In this document: positions 12,388-24,376 of the stretch, one piece after another
Layout of the letters: every line of letters begins with the position of its first letter
Position numbering within the stretch: position 1 is the stretch's first letter
Source: Sympetrum striolatum
Lineage: Eukaryota; Arthropoda; Insecta; Odonata; Libellulidae
DNA length: 64,000 bases
Assembly: GCA_947579665.1 (NCBI GenBank)
Contig: OX388345.1
Coordinates: forward strand, 34,625,849 to 34,689,848
Reading direction: 5' to 3'
Position numbers and translations under genes: made by a program
Notes under the pieces: generated by a model
What the model was told of the DNA's origin: nothing
Database searches by the model: none
Seen by the model: only the letters and a program-made list of their open reading frames with translations

Positions 12388-15300
12388 ACGTTTCCCTGTT
12401 TGCGTCTTAGCTGAATCAATTGAATTGTTTGCCTTCTGAGTCAGTATTAATACTTAGTTTTATTACTACATCTTTTGTAGCCGAAATTGGCATATTTTGC
12501 TAATTAAATAAACAGATTGTGTAATTTTCTCGATCTGAAGCCATATTCTTTGTATTTTGAAATATATTTCCCGAACTCTTGTTGTATTTTGATAGGTAAA
12601 AAAGTGAAATATGGTTCATAGTGAATTGAGAGATTGGTATAAAAATCTTGTGACGAAAGAAAAAATATAAAGACGAAAATAAAGCTCTTGCCTAACGTTA
12701 GGTCGTCTTTATAAGGGAAACTGAGGCCAATCATCTTCCTGTATAGTTAGCATCTTTATCGTAAAACATCATTATTCCATATTTACATACATTTACACTC
12801 TGCAGTCCGCAGAAAAAAATGCGGAAAACAATACTGTTGTCGATAACTGTGAAGGAAGAATGGAATCTTGTATGAAAAAATGAAGCGACATTCAACTAAG
12901 AAATAAGTATTCAAATATTAATTACTTACACCTATCATTCTCTTCTCCCAAAAAGGCATAGGCATTGTGGGAAAAGGCCAGATGACTACCGCTCGCCGAA
13001 GCGGCTATGCAAGTATGAACCGATGTATGCGGGAAAATATTCTTTCAACTTTCAGTATCATGATATGATAATTTATCTTATCTAATTTATAATCAAAAAA
13101 CAGTTTAAACATAAAATACGTCCATTTTTGTATCTTTAAGAATTAGTCCTTTTATACACATAATAATGTTTAAAAACATGTAATGTTACAGGAAAACCAA
13201 ACAGTACACTTTGTCTTTAGCTTAAGAAAGATATCCCTATGTCGGGATAAATTATAAGCAAAATGATAAAAACATACCCTTCGAATTAAAAATAAAATGA
13301 ACTGAGGGAGTATCCAATTCCTCGATCCGTTTCCATAGATGTACGTCATCGACTGGATGTCGAGCCCTCTTTCACTTGATTGACCACCGGGTCAGTGACG
13401 TCACTTCAAGGGATGCTGTCACTTTAGTTCATTTCGCGTCTCCTGACCGTTTTCTCGTGATGCAATGACTGAAGACGTTCTTCTCTATCTATGCCTCATC
13501 TCTCGCACAGGAAGAGCCGGAAGCCCATGAGAAGCGCGTGCCAATGATGCGCCCACAGCACGTCTGCATCTAAGGGAAAACGCGTGGGCAGTAGGCGTGG
13601 GGGGAATTGGTACCATCGATTGCGTAACGTAATTTTCTAGAAGTCTCGGATGGATTTCGAAAAAAAACGAGGCCTAAATGAAACCCGATGTCCCATATTC
13701 ATCTGAGATATGCCTTCGGGTATTTCCAATGTTTGAATACAGATCGAAATATCCAGCAGGAAGAGTGACTTCAAACAAACGCAAATGTTTGAAATGGAGG
13801 TCTATATAAGTACTTGGAAAGTTATAGTCTGGATCTAAAAGTATATAAAAGGATGCATATGAGTTGGATGGAAGAGATTTTAGTCTCAAACTCGCTAAAA
13901 TAAATACGATTATTATTATTAATCTTATTACTAAAAGTGTATGTATCTCGTGAGAATTAATTAAGTAAAATAGTTTCCTAAAATATAAATATACGAATAT
14001 AAAAATAGGAATGTCTCAAAAATGCGCGACAAAAATTAAATAGAAATGGAAGACAATGGGAAGTTACCTTTAATAACCAACATAGTAGGTTTATAAATAA
14101 CTTTTACAGCTTTTTCTGATTTTATCCATAATTGGACACATTTTGATCAATATTTTATCTTGTAACTCAAATTAAAACATTATTGTTTGATTCACTAGGC
14201 ATGGGTATTTAGGTCTCTGTTACTAGATGGACTAGTACCATATAGATTTTAATTTCTCCCTGCACTATTTGTACATAGAAGTGGGCCACTTATTTTCATT
14301 TCTGAAATTTAAAAAACAACCGACGTAGCGTAACTCCTATATATTTTTTTATTTTTGCGGAGAGGAAAAAAGGTTTTGTGAAATATTCCTGGAATAAATT
14401 CGCGATTGTTTTAAATTAAAATTAAGATTTAGAGTACTCTAAATAAAACCGTGGCATTTTTATTTCACCTTGTGTTCCTTTGGAATTACGGGCATTTAAT
14501 GAATGAAATAAAAAAATAAGTATTCATTATATATTACTCCTTTGTGAAAACGTAAAAATTCTAGAAATCTACTCTGAGTACCTTAAATGTAACCCTGATA
14601 CCATTCTCAAGTATGTCTTTTAATGTAAGAAAAATAGAGTATACTATTCTCGTAGAATGAGGAATATCAAGTAAATTGAGCGTTGGACATTTAAACCGTT
14701 TCATTAAAAGCGATACTTTATGCTCATGTTGAGTATTTCAAAAAGAGCAGCGCTTTAAATTTTGAAGCGCCGCTTAATCCATTTCATCAGATTCGATTCG
14801 GGATGTAAGCAAGCTATTCTTTGATCAAATTAATTGTAGAAGAAGTCGATAAGAAGAATTGATGAAACTGCATTATGGTGGATATAATTAAGCAAAAGTT
14901 TTTCAAATATATTTTATGAAAATTTTGCTTGGTTATTTCAACCATATTCTTAGATAGTTTCAGGAAGACCATAGACATTGGCTAAAACGTTCCGAATTAT
15001 CCAACGTAAAACTAAAAAAAAAAAATATTCCCGCACCCTCCATAGAAATGGGGTTTTTCCGAATCATTTTCCATTCAAACTTTCGATTTCCATACGCCTA
15101 CACAATTCTCACCGCCCACCTTTTTCGTTAATCGTGTTTAAAACTTCTCGCACAAAGAGCCCATTGGGCATAGCATGATTTTTCACCGGAAAACTCCACA
15201 ATTAGTGGAGAAGTTTTCGAGAGAGCAGGAAAGTGGTGCGGGGAGGGGGAGTTGAGGATCCAAGGTGCGTGGGCGTAAGGGATGAATGGCGTTGCTTAAG

Positions 15301-15588
15301 AGGAAAGGAGAGGCGTTGTAATGAAGTGCTCTTGCATGGTGAGTGTTTAACGCTCGCAGGTGTTGTGTTTCGAGGCTGGGATTCGAAATTCCGGAAGAAA
15401 TCTGAGATTAAGATGTATTAATCATATATATGTTTGGGTGTTGGTGATGCGAATTTATTGATTTAAATGTAAAACGTAAAGTTTAAGAGTAAAATGTTAA
15501 AATGATTCTGCTATGAGGAAAATTAATTCAATTTTAATTAAGTGATTCAAGGAGTAAATTGAACTTAATTACATATAGAAATTTAATG
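12388..15588. other. Unassigned DNA; GC-richer 13320-13640 and 15180-15410
   Basis: No gene recognised. The two GC-richer patches have only short frames (up to 71 codons) that resemble nothing I know. Confidence 0.45.
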
Positions 15589-15622
15589 GAAATAAAATAG
15601 AAATAAAATATAAATAAAATAG
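15589..15622. repeat. GAAATAAAATA short tandem repeat
   Basis: Three to four imperfect AAATAAAATAG-type units in a row. This may be the leftover tail of a decayed retroelement, but nothing upstream is recognisable. Confidence 0.6.
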
Positions 15623-15667
15623 AAAAAACAAAGAATAAATCGTATCACTAATTTTTAAAGCTATCCT

Positions 15668-15760
15668 CCCGAACAGTTAGGTAGGTAGCGCGTTCATTTT
15701 TGGTGAAGAGGGCCCCGTGTTCGATCCATATGCATATACAGAAAAACTTTAACAAATACC
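15668..15760 (+). mobile_element. Degraded tRNA-derived SINE (family A)
   Basis: The sequence GTTAGGTAGGTAGCGCG (box A region), then GGTGAAGAGGGCCCCGTG and TTCGATCC (box B) aligns with the SINE heads at 23573 and 53894. The later AACTTTAACAAATACC matches their CTTTTAACNNTAC block. Several positions have drifted, so this is an old copy. Confidence 0.55.
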
Positions 15761-16218
15761 ACTTTTTGAATCCACCTCTAAAGATTATGTCGGATTGGAC
15801 ATTATATATTTATTATAGTCCGATAAGGATTTTTATTGAGTTCAAATAGACCATGCCTATATCGCAGTTATTATAACGAAATATAAATTTATGTAACATC
15901 AATGAAAATATATGTACTAACAGAACATTTGGAAAGCTGTATTCCAGCAAAATATTTATAATTAGTATAGTTATTAAGGTTTTGAAATAAATTTTAGCTT
16001 GCATAAATTTCTGCACACATTGTTCTCTCCCTGTTTTGGATAATAGTACACTCTACTGCACACTTGCGATGTATGTCACTGCACCTCATTCGCACATCCC
16101 CAATTAAGTATATGGAAAATATATGGCATGGATGCTATGGTAATGTTCAAGTTAATGGTAATAATCGTCTGCTTTGAAGTCCTGACGAGATTTTTTTTCT
16201 GAGAGAGCGTACAAACAA

Positions 16219-16321
16219 ATTCATTGAAAATAAATTCTTGGGTATACAATTCTTCGAAAATAAATTCTTCGAACTGGTATTTCTTCAAATGACAGATTCT
16301 TCGAAAGAAAGATTCTTCGAA
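16219..16321. repeat. ATTCTTCGAA minisatellite, 15-16 bp period, seven units
   Basis: ATTCTTCGAA or close variants begin at 16219, 16234, 16249, 16264, 16280, 16296 and 16312. Four of the seven decamers are exact. The decamer contains a TTCGAA palindrome and TTC/GAA triplets. An inverted related motif, TTCGAAGAATTT, lies 250 bp away at 16576. The minus-strand open frame across it (Phe-Glu-Glu rich) is a by-product of the repeat. Confidence 0.8.
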
Positions 16322-16587
16322 AATTGACTACTTACGAATCTGATATTATTTTTAACATATTAAATTGACTATTTTTTAAAATTCGACTGCAAATTGAAGT
16401 TGAGCAAACTTAAATTATTATGTCATTTAAGATATTACATTTATAATGTTATTATTATCATATTTTTAATTATTTAATTGAATAATCTTTTATAGCTATA
16501 TATTTTATAGCTTCCTTTTATTTAAGTTGAGACTGTTTTTAAGTTTTAAACAACTTGCCAATAGAGTAACACTCGTTCGAAGAATTT

Positions 16588-16830
16588 AAATTATTATTAT
16601 TTTTTATTTATTTGACCCTTTATTGGCGAGGTTAGGTCCAAGTGGGCCTCTCTTCCACCTAACCTTGTATGTCGTCAGAATATGAACAATTATAAATTAA
16701 ATTAAAAGAAAAAGACAGAGTAGAGTGTGGGAAAAAATCTTTGCAGCTGAAGGTTGCTAAAGAAAAAACCACGTTGCGGGAAAACACCCACGAGAAGGGG
16801 GGTGAAAAAAACCCGCGAAAACACAGTAAA
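16588..16830 (-). mobile_element. 3' end of a non-LTR retrotransposon (family B), longest copy
   Basis: On the minus strand it ends ACAAGGTTAGGTGGAAGAG, then CTAACCTCGCCAATAAAGG, GTCAAATAAATAAA and a TAATAATAAT tail. The AATAAA signal and A-rich tail define the 3' end. Upstream, the stretch equivalent to 16720-16830 (CACGAGAAG, GGGAAAACACCCAC on the plus strand) also matches 33340-33390, showing that more of the 3' region is dispersed in this window. No coding sequence of the element remains. Confidence 0.7.
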
Positions 16831-19800
16831 AATAACAATGAAGTATAGACAATAATAAAATTACATACGGCATTTACATAAATTAATAAAGTTACAGAAA
16901 AGTAAAAATATGATTAATTGAAAGAGAAAAATATAACATTTACTAAAGTGAGAAAGAAAATGAGAAAAAAAATCACAGATATAATGAAATTTCCTACTAA
17001 TTAATATTCGTCAAAGAAAAAAAATAATATATATATAAAAGTCAGCCAGCAGCGTCCGTCGTCTTTTTCAGATTTATCTTAGCAGAAAGAGGGTTAGATG
17101 AACCTGAAAATGAAGAGAGAAAGAAAGGGTAGATGAGATGTATACATAGCCATTCAGATTTAAAAAAAATATCTCATTAAGTAAGCAAGTTTATCAATGA
17201 AGATATTCAAACTTCGAGTTAGTTTATTAAATTAATTTTTTATAAGTATAAATTATCAAGAGCGGTCAATTCTTAAATAAACCTTCAATCGAAGAAATGC
17301 TAAATCGAAGCACTGATTTTCGGGGTATTTCCCTTTAACCACTTCCGCATTTGTTTTCATATGAAAGAGCTTTTCAGTCTATTTTAGTTGACCAATTAGG
17401 GCTTATTCGATTTAATTAATCGCACGCCGAGAAAGATCAGCGACGCTTACGCATGAAGAGATCTCAGCCTTTATATAATCCGATACCACCTGTTAACTTA
17501 ACCTAATCTCTCTCGTTTGTGAGGAAACCAAAGGACGGAGTGGGATGAATGGGAGGATGCTCCTTCCTCGAGAAATTGGAAGACCGTGTTTGAGGTGCTC
17601 TTTTATTCAGTTAGGAAGGGTGTCAGGTGAACCCTTTATTTTCGGGTGCGTACGCCAGGGAAAGGGGAGAGCCGGTTAGCCTTGAGTGCAAGCGTGGGAT
17701 GGGAGACCCCTGCAGCATGACCTCAAGGAGGGATGCTGATGATGCTCTCTCTCCAGCTATTGATCTGATGCTCTTTTTCTCCAACACGCGAACCCAATCT
17801 AATTTCTACTTCTCCCAGTTCTTTTTCTTCGCCTCATCATCCACGTTCTCCTTGACCTTCTCTCTCGATTCGGCGTAATTTTTCCACTGTATGAGTTTAA
17901 GATTTTAAGCTGGTGGAGGAGATCGAATAAAATTTATCTTTTGACTTTTGAGTTGCAAAGGCGTTTTCAATACGACGTTGTGGTGATACCAGAATCATTT
18001 GCCGTGTGTTTCTTAAGAAATCATTAGGATAAAAATTTAATTTACTTGGCAATTACGTTTACAATTATTATCTCTAAATTTTGGCTAGCTAGCGTAAGGC
18101 AAACGATGGTAAGATTCCCGAAAGAAAAGGTAATAAACTTGTAATATGGAAAATTCAATAGTCTATCTCATAATCTCTAAAAGATATTTTGTTAATTAAT
18201 CAACATATTATATCAATAATTTTTCTACACCCATTATTTATATCTCGTATGTATTGTTGTAATAATTATTGTTTTCCTCTGACACTCGAAAGGAAAAACA
18301 TTAGTGTAATTACCGAGTAAAATTTAGATGTTAATTTATTTTGATATATTTTCTACTGAGCTTAATCAGTAAGTAAATGTAAATTGTATACTGAAATTTA
18401 AATTGTATTTTTTAAACGATTTATATGTCTTTATTTTTAAGTATATTCTAATAGTATACGATAGGAATTTTTACTATCTATTCTATCTGGCACTATGGAT
18501 TTATTTATAACAATTAATTGATGGTCCACACTTAGGTCATTATTGGCCAATGGGGAGTCGCCAAAACACTGGCCATGAAACTGTAATTAAAAACAATAGA
18601 AAAACAACAAAAATAAAAATTCACGCACTCACTCCTTGCGATATGAGGCACTTACTCCCTTAGATCTATTTTCCGGCCATCGAAGAATATATTATTTCCA
18701 TAGCGAATAATAAAATCAGTCCTAAAGTTCCATCATAATTTGCCCTATCAGAATCTTTCATAGAAAGGTAGAACGGTCACAATATATATTACTTCATCGA
18801 AACATTTCAACGGTTGAGCTCTTTCAAAAATTCATTCTTGCTCGATACCTAATTCCGTTAGCTTATTTCCTCATTAACAAAGCTTTTCCGTTAAGAGCAT
18901 TCAAATTTCGAGGTGGTTTCCCGCAGGTTTTTGCAAAGAATTCCGTCAGAGAGCAAATGAACGAAGGCATATCTCGATCCCCCTCATAATTCCCCCTTCT
19001 GTTCGAACCCATTCTCCTCTCTCAATTTTCTCCTGGTACCACGCAGTCTCTGCCGGACCCAGCAACATCTGCTGCTTGACCTTCCCGGCAACCAGCATCT
19101 CGCACCATTCATTCCTTTGTCTCACCCAACGCGCACCACATCCACACGTGCTAACTCTTTTTTCCTCTCGCCTCATTCCCATTTTCATTGTACTCACTCC
19201 CCCCTTCGCAAGGGGTAAAGGGATCGCTTTTAATTAGTCAATTGAGGGATTCGGGTTTCGGAGGTGGGGGTTTTTCTTTCGGTTTGGGACACCCGCATGA
19301 GAGATTGGAGTGCGTAGATACGGTCCTCTAACCGGATGTACTTTTTGGAAGAAAAGAGTGGAATTTCAGATGAATGGGAACGGGACAATATACGCTGGGT
19401 GCGAGGTGTCTTGTCAAGTTCTTCCTGGAAGATGTATTCCTAATACACGCGTTCCTGCAACACCAATTTTAGCGTTGCAGGTTTTTACTTGTGCCAAACA
19501 ACGGAAATACTAACGGTGCCAAATAACGGGAGGATTTGAGCGCTAATGGAATTTTAGTAATATTTAGTAGATTCAGATTGAAATGTGGATCTCGTCGATA
19601 GTGAATATAGAGGATTTCTTGATAAAATGATTTGGTCTTTGATTTCTTGTGGTTCCCATCTACTTACTTCCCAGAAATATTTTTGGAGTAAATCATCCGG
19701 TAATTAATCAGTAATTTTGAGTATAATAGTATTGCTATATCTTATGGAATATTATACAAAAGTTAAACACAGCTCTGTTATCAATCTGTGTTTCAGATAA

Positions 19801-20929
19801 AGCTCCACCATGTCGTTTGCGATTGATTTTACGATAAAATTATTTACGAATTCACTCTGGGTGTGGTGGAATACTTCCAGATTCAATGGATCAATTCTTT
19901 TGGGTTATGTCTCAGGTGTAAAATTTAATCAACGCCATTTTATTGGATTCATATTGTAATTGTTATGCAAATTCCACAACAAATAACCAGTTCTTGTGGA
20001 AATTATATAGATATTTCAATATGATCTGGAATACGGGATTTCACCAAGTTAAGTCTGCTTCAATTGAATTTTTACAATTGATTGGCTCTTTATTATCTAT
20101 GACACGTTGTATAACTTCCCCAAGTAGTACAAAACTCATCCACCATTTTTACCTTTAAGCGTAGATGCCACAATCATCTCATAACTATCCAAAGCAGAAC
20201 TTAATCGCACGTAAATGCACAACTCCATCACCCCATCCTTGTTACACAATTATTTGGTTCTGGTCCGCTGCCTCATGTCATATATATATGTACATAATTA
20301 ACGATTAGTTAACTTAGATTATTTTTTAGTATTTTTCAAATCGTAGGCCGCAGATGTTTTAGTCTTTTTGATGTTCACACATCTTTTATTTTTTCTTTAA
20401 TTTTATTATATTTTTTATTTATTTGTACATTTTTATATATTCTTTGTTTATTTTCTCTTGTTGCCGTTAAACAATTTCCTATAAACTAAGTTTTTGATAG
20501 TTTTCAGTGTACTTGACCTTTTAATCTTTCATTTGTATGTATTTCTTAATGTAATTTCATTTTCTTCATTTCTTTGAGATTTATCTCCCATTGTTCAACG
20601 TTTATTTTAATTCATCTATAATTAATGTCAGTTTAGTGAAGTTGATTTATTTTATCTGATTGTTTGCAAGTTACATTTTTTCCCCATTCTTTTTGTACAA
20701 TTTTTGTATTTTCACTACCTGTCTATCATTACTCTTTTCTTTCTCCTTCATCAAAAATATAGTTTTCTGTCTGTAGTTTTCGCAGGTTTTTCACAATCCC
20801 CTTCTTGTGAGTGTTGCCCTGCAGTGGAATTTTTTTTCTTGAGCCCTCAGCTTAGGTTTTTTCAATCCACATATAACTTTTGTTCGTGTACTTTTGCAAA
20901 CTATCTTTCTTTCTGTCCCTCATTTAATG
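16831..20929. other. Unassigned DNA; GC-richer 17500-17880 and 18940-19520
   Basis: No gene recognised. Frames of up to 83 codons in the GC-richer patches have no family features. At 19457-19484 there is an 8-bp stem (CCTGCAAC with GTTGCAGG), and a short duplicated GTGCCAAANAACGG motif follows at about 19490-19525. Positions 20340-20930 are T-rich. Confidence 0.45.
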
Positions 20930-20997
20930 TAGGGTTAGTTGTAAGAAGAGACTCCCTAATCTCAATCTCCCCCAAATAAAGACCTCTTATTATCATC
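20930..20997 (+). mobile_element. Possible non-LTR retrotransposon 3' end
   Basis: CCCCCAAATAAAGACC is followed by TTATTATCATCATCATTATT, that is an AATAAA signal directly before a trinucleotide tail, the usual layout of an arthropod LINE 3' end. The T-rich sequence upstream is not recognisable as ORF2, so the call rests on the terminus alone. Confidence 0.4.
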
Positions 20998-21221
20998 ATC
21001 ATTATTATAGCTGTCTACATATTGAAAAATCATTCCAAAAGCTGATTGGACGTCATCCTCTCTTTCATTAGTAAACGGAAACTTTAGAAAGAAAGTGGGT
21101 CCTGCTTAAAAGACAAGGAATGAGATAGATTGCCCTTCCTATATATAAATTCAATTAATAATTAACACTATACAAAATGGCACATCAAATTCAAATATGA
21201 TTTAAAGGACTGTCACATCCA

Positions 21222-21290
21222 ATGCCACTCATACTTCAGTAACATTCACAGCCATGAACAAGACTGTGACAAAAGTAAATTAAAGATGCA
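21222..21290. repeat. Dispersed repeat C, copy 1
   Basis: TCATACTTCAGT, CACAGCCATGAA and AAGACTGTGACAAA, then GTAAATTAAA, recur in the same order and orientation at 63188-63260. The family was not identified. The two copies are about 42 kb apart and roughly 80% alike by eye over 60 bases. Confidence 0.6.
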
Positions 21291-23572
21291 TTTTTCTCTT
21301 TTATAAATGTACCAAAAGGCAAAGAAAATGTGTTCCATTCAAGACACGGGAGCAGAAATAATTGAAAATTTATTGGAGGCAATTTAGTGGCATATGAATT
21401 CCAATTATTTTCTCTTGCTTCTTTTTTATGGAAGAAAACTTCTTCACTTAACTCTATTTTTATAGATTTTTATCAAGGCAAGGAAATGCTGGCAAAAAAC
21501 GGTCATGCTGAAGGCAGAAACGAGAAGGTGAAAGAACGCATAAAATTTATCTGCATTCAGAGTACATGTGCAGTATACGAAGCCGTTAAAATTCCGGCGG
21601 CGAGAATGTCATAAAAAAGCTATTTTAGAAACCACAGTACAAACTATCGTCGGTCTTTCCGTTTACCTCGAGTTTATCTCCTAACGTAGGAAGTCAATTG
21701 AATGCGGCCATTTGACAGCAAAAAGAATGAGTAAAATAACATTTAGCTTTATTAACTCCGTAATTTAATTTTATTTTACTGAAGGTAGATTGTAAAGGTG
21801 TAGTAAAAGCAAGCTGAAGCCATGCTTATTTAATAATATTTTTTTCCAGAATATCAATTATTTTGTTTGTCCTTATTGTGGCAATCTGTGGATATGGACA
21901 ATTGAGCGATCTTTGCAATCAAGAACCATCAAGTAATCTTTTCTTAACCTTCTTTATGAGTCATCATCACGTAAAAACTTTCCACTAAGTGTTCATCACA
22001 TAACTGTTGTTAAGTATCTCTAATTCCTCAATTAAGCACTCGTACGTTGGCTGCTCTAATTGGCATAAAGATGAGATTGTGCGTGCCTCAACATCCGGCA
22101 AAATATTTACCAGAGGTTGGATATGTTGAATGCTGGACGACAATTTTCTATCACTAACTAATCGCAGTTGTTTTTAAAGAACGTCGGCGTCGTTCACTAA
22201 TTTATGAAGATTTTTTTCTTTAAAATCTTTTGACTACTAATTGATGAAAATGAGGATTATTAAAATCAATGCAAGGTTTTCATAAATTTAATAGTTAAAA
22301 TTGCAATCATTTTTCGTTATAAATCTTATGAGAAACGGAATTTTTCCATATTTACTAGTATTAGAGCTCGATCTAATATTTTCGTCACCAGCCTCTAATA
22401 ATATTCGCTCCTGTAAATAATGGTTAGTGAAAAACTAATAAAAAAATACTTGAAGCCTTTCTGATGATATTGCATGTCCAAATTTGATGAAATAGAGAGG
22501 ATATGCTATACTTCACATCAAAGGGTAATATAAATATTTTTACCATTAAACACTAGTGATAGTTTTTTATTTTGTCTTAACAGACATCTTTAGCAGCCTA
22601 TCGAAAGAAATGTAGATGATGCGTTATTCTAGGCATCATTAAGGCCATCGGCGTGAAGATTCAAGAAGCATCACTTTTTAATTGCAAATATATTCGCTTT
22701 GGGTGATGGAAATTAATGTGAGCTTGTTTAAAGGCAGGCAAATGTTTCGCTAAGTCATTGGGAATGGCGTGGGGGATGGTTTAAAATGCATCGCATATCT
22801 AATTTCTTCGTGCGTGAAACGGAATATCTGCTAAACTATCGGTTGATTAAAACCATTGCAGATTTATCTCTTCCTCCATCGCTCCATTAATCCCTCCATC
22901 TAAATTCTCTCACCCCTTGTTTGCTGCATTTCATATCAAAGTCACGTGTTCATCTGCTCGAGTTCTTTACCTTCTGGATAATCTTCATTCAGCCATTCCC
23001 CTTGCTTCGTCTTCTCATTCGCTTTGAGATTCATTATTTCCGTTCTCGGTTAATTTCCTACATGAAAATTAAAACTTTAATGGTGAGGTTGCCGATTCTC
23101 GCGAATTTGATTAGCCTGTATTCTCGATTGACTCTCAATCGGCTCTGAGATTCGCCTCCACGCCCTTTCCCTGCATCTCTCGCTTACTTGACGTACAAAT
23201 CACTCCCTTCTCTTAGCAATTCTCTACCCTTATTAGATTCAATTATTCTGACTGTATCAACGGATGCTAAAGAAATAAAATTTTTTTGACAAGGTAGAAA
23301 TTTCTGCTGTTACTTTAGTTCAGGTATCCATTGGTAGTGGTCAAATCAAAACGTGACGATACATTCCAAGTGCAAGAGAGAAAAGCTCTTTGATCTAAGT
23401 GATAATAGTTGATGATAGTCACATGAAACCTCTGATAACGGAGTTCATTTTGATATATTTTAAACAAGACGCCATGCACATTCGTTAAGAATATGGAAAA
23501 TTGTCCGTCCATGAAAAAGAAATGAAGTATATTACATGTTTTTTAAATAATATATTATATTCAATATTTAAT
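21291..23572. other. AT-rich unassigned DNA
   Basis: No gene or repeat recognised; open frames are at most 75 codons. Confidence 0.45.
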
Positions 23573-23695
23573 GGATAGTCATGTTCGTATCGCGGTCGGC
23601 TTTGGTAAGAACGGTCCCAGGTTCGATTCCCGATGGGAGCCCGCGTGCGATAGGACCTGAGCTGTCGAAGCACTTTTAACAATACTACTTTTCTA
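23573..23695 (+). mobile_element. tRNA-derived SINE (family A), best preserved head
   Basis: GGATAGTCATG (box A region) is followed by CGGTCCCAGG and box B GGTTCGATTCC (23620-23630), then by the family-specific block GATAGGACCTGAGCTGTCGA and CACTTTTAACAATACTAC. The body block matches the element at the window start and the terminal block matches that at 53894. No A-rich tail is clear, so the 3' end is uncertain. It is not a tRNA gene, because the acceptor arm does not pair. Confidence 0.75.
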
Positions 23696-23825
23696 CTAAT
23701 AATGCAATAATACCACATACGGATCAGTAAATCGGTAATGGGATAATCGATAATTATCAACGGAATAGATACCCTCTCAAAACGGGTACAAAAAGGCAAG
23801 ACTTCAGCTTCACCCGTGATAGATC

Positions 23826-24132
23826 TCAGTCGCAAAATCGCGAGACGCCTTCGTCTCCAATAACCCGGTCCACGTTATCTTCCATGTCCAATCCATTTAT
23901 CTCACGTGATTTCGGAAGCTGGCTGGCTGAACCTAGAAAATCCACCGCTCGTCCCCCATTCGGCCTTAGAGATCTCCTCATGGATGGAGGCAATTGTTCG
24001 CTTATTTGGGCAAACATTTCGAAAGCGGCGATTGGAGGAAATCCTAGAGCCGTTGTCGGGGAGGCTGACTGGTTGTTGGGAGCTCCCTTCGCTGTGTTTG
24101 CATTCATTGTAAGGTCAGAGAGGAAAAAGTGA
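23826..24132. other. GC-rich block open on both strands, coding status unresolved
   Basis: A GC-rich island of about 300 bp is free of stops for 82 codons on plus (23884-24132) and 93 codons on minus (24107-23826). Minus-strand residues include the segment DNVDRVIGDEG near the end, and a weak acceptor-like CACAG lies near its start. The plus frame is followed by GTAAGG, a donor-like sequence. I recognise neither protein. It could be a single exon, an old exon-like insertion or a chance frame in GC-rich DNA. Confidence 0.2.
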
Positions 24133-24269
24133 GGGGAAGGCGGGAGATGTCCAAGAACAGGTCCAAAGGGAATATTGAATGTCCATCACTGCAAAAGAAC
24201 CTTAGTGAACCATAAGTTGTTAATTTTTCCTTAATTATACTATGGCAGGTAACCTAATATGAATATAAT

Positions 24270-24376
24270 CAAAATCGAACCGAAAACCTAAAAAGAAATC
24301 TGCTGTCTTTACCGGATTGAAACCCGATCCAGAACCGAACTATTATTTTCTCGAACCGGATTTGAAACCGGAAACC
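24270..24376. repeat. Cryptic AACCGG/AACCGA-rich tract
   Basis: Motifs of the type GAACCGAAAACC, GAAACCCGATCC, GAACCGGATTTG and GAAACCGGAAACC follow one another over about 100 bp. It looks like a decayed short tandem repeat with a unit near 10-12 bp. Confidence 0.5.

Noticed and set aside
17725..17770. CTGATGATGC, resembling a hammerhead core
   Set aside because: No GAAA segment and no pairing stems follow at the right distance. The same holds for CTGATGA near 22461, 44250 and (minus strand) 62220.
19000..19015. GTTCGAACCC, resembling an inverse box B
   Set aside because: Isolated motif without a tRNA-like partner box on either strand.
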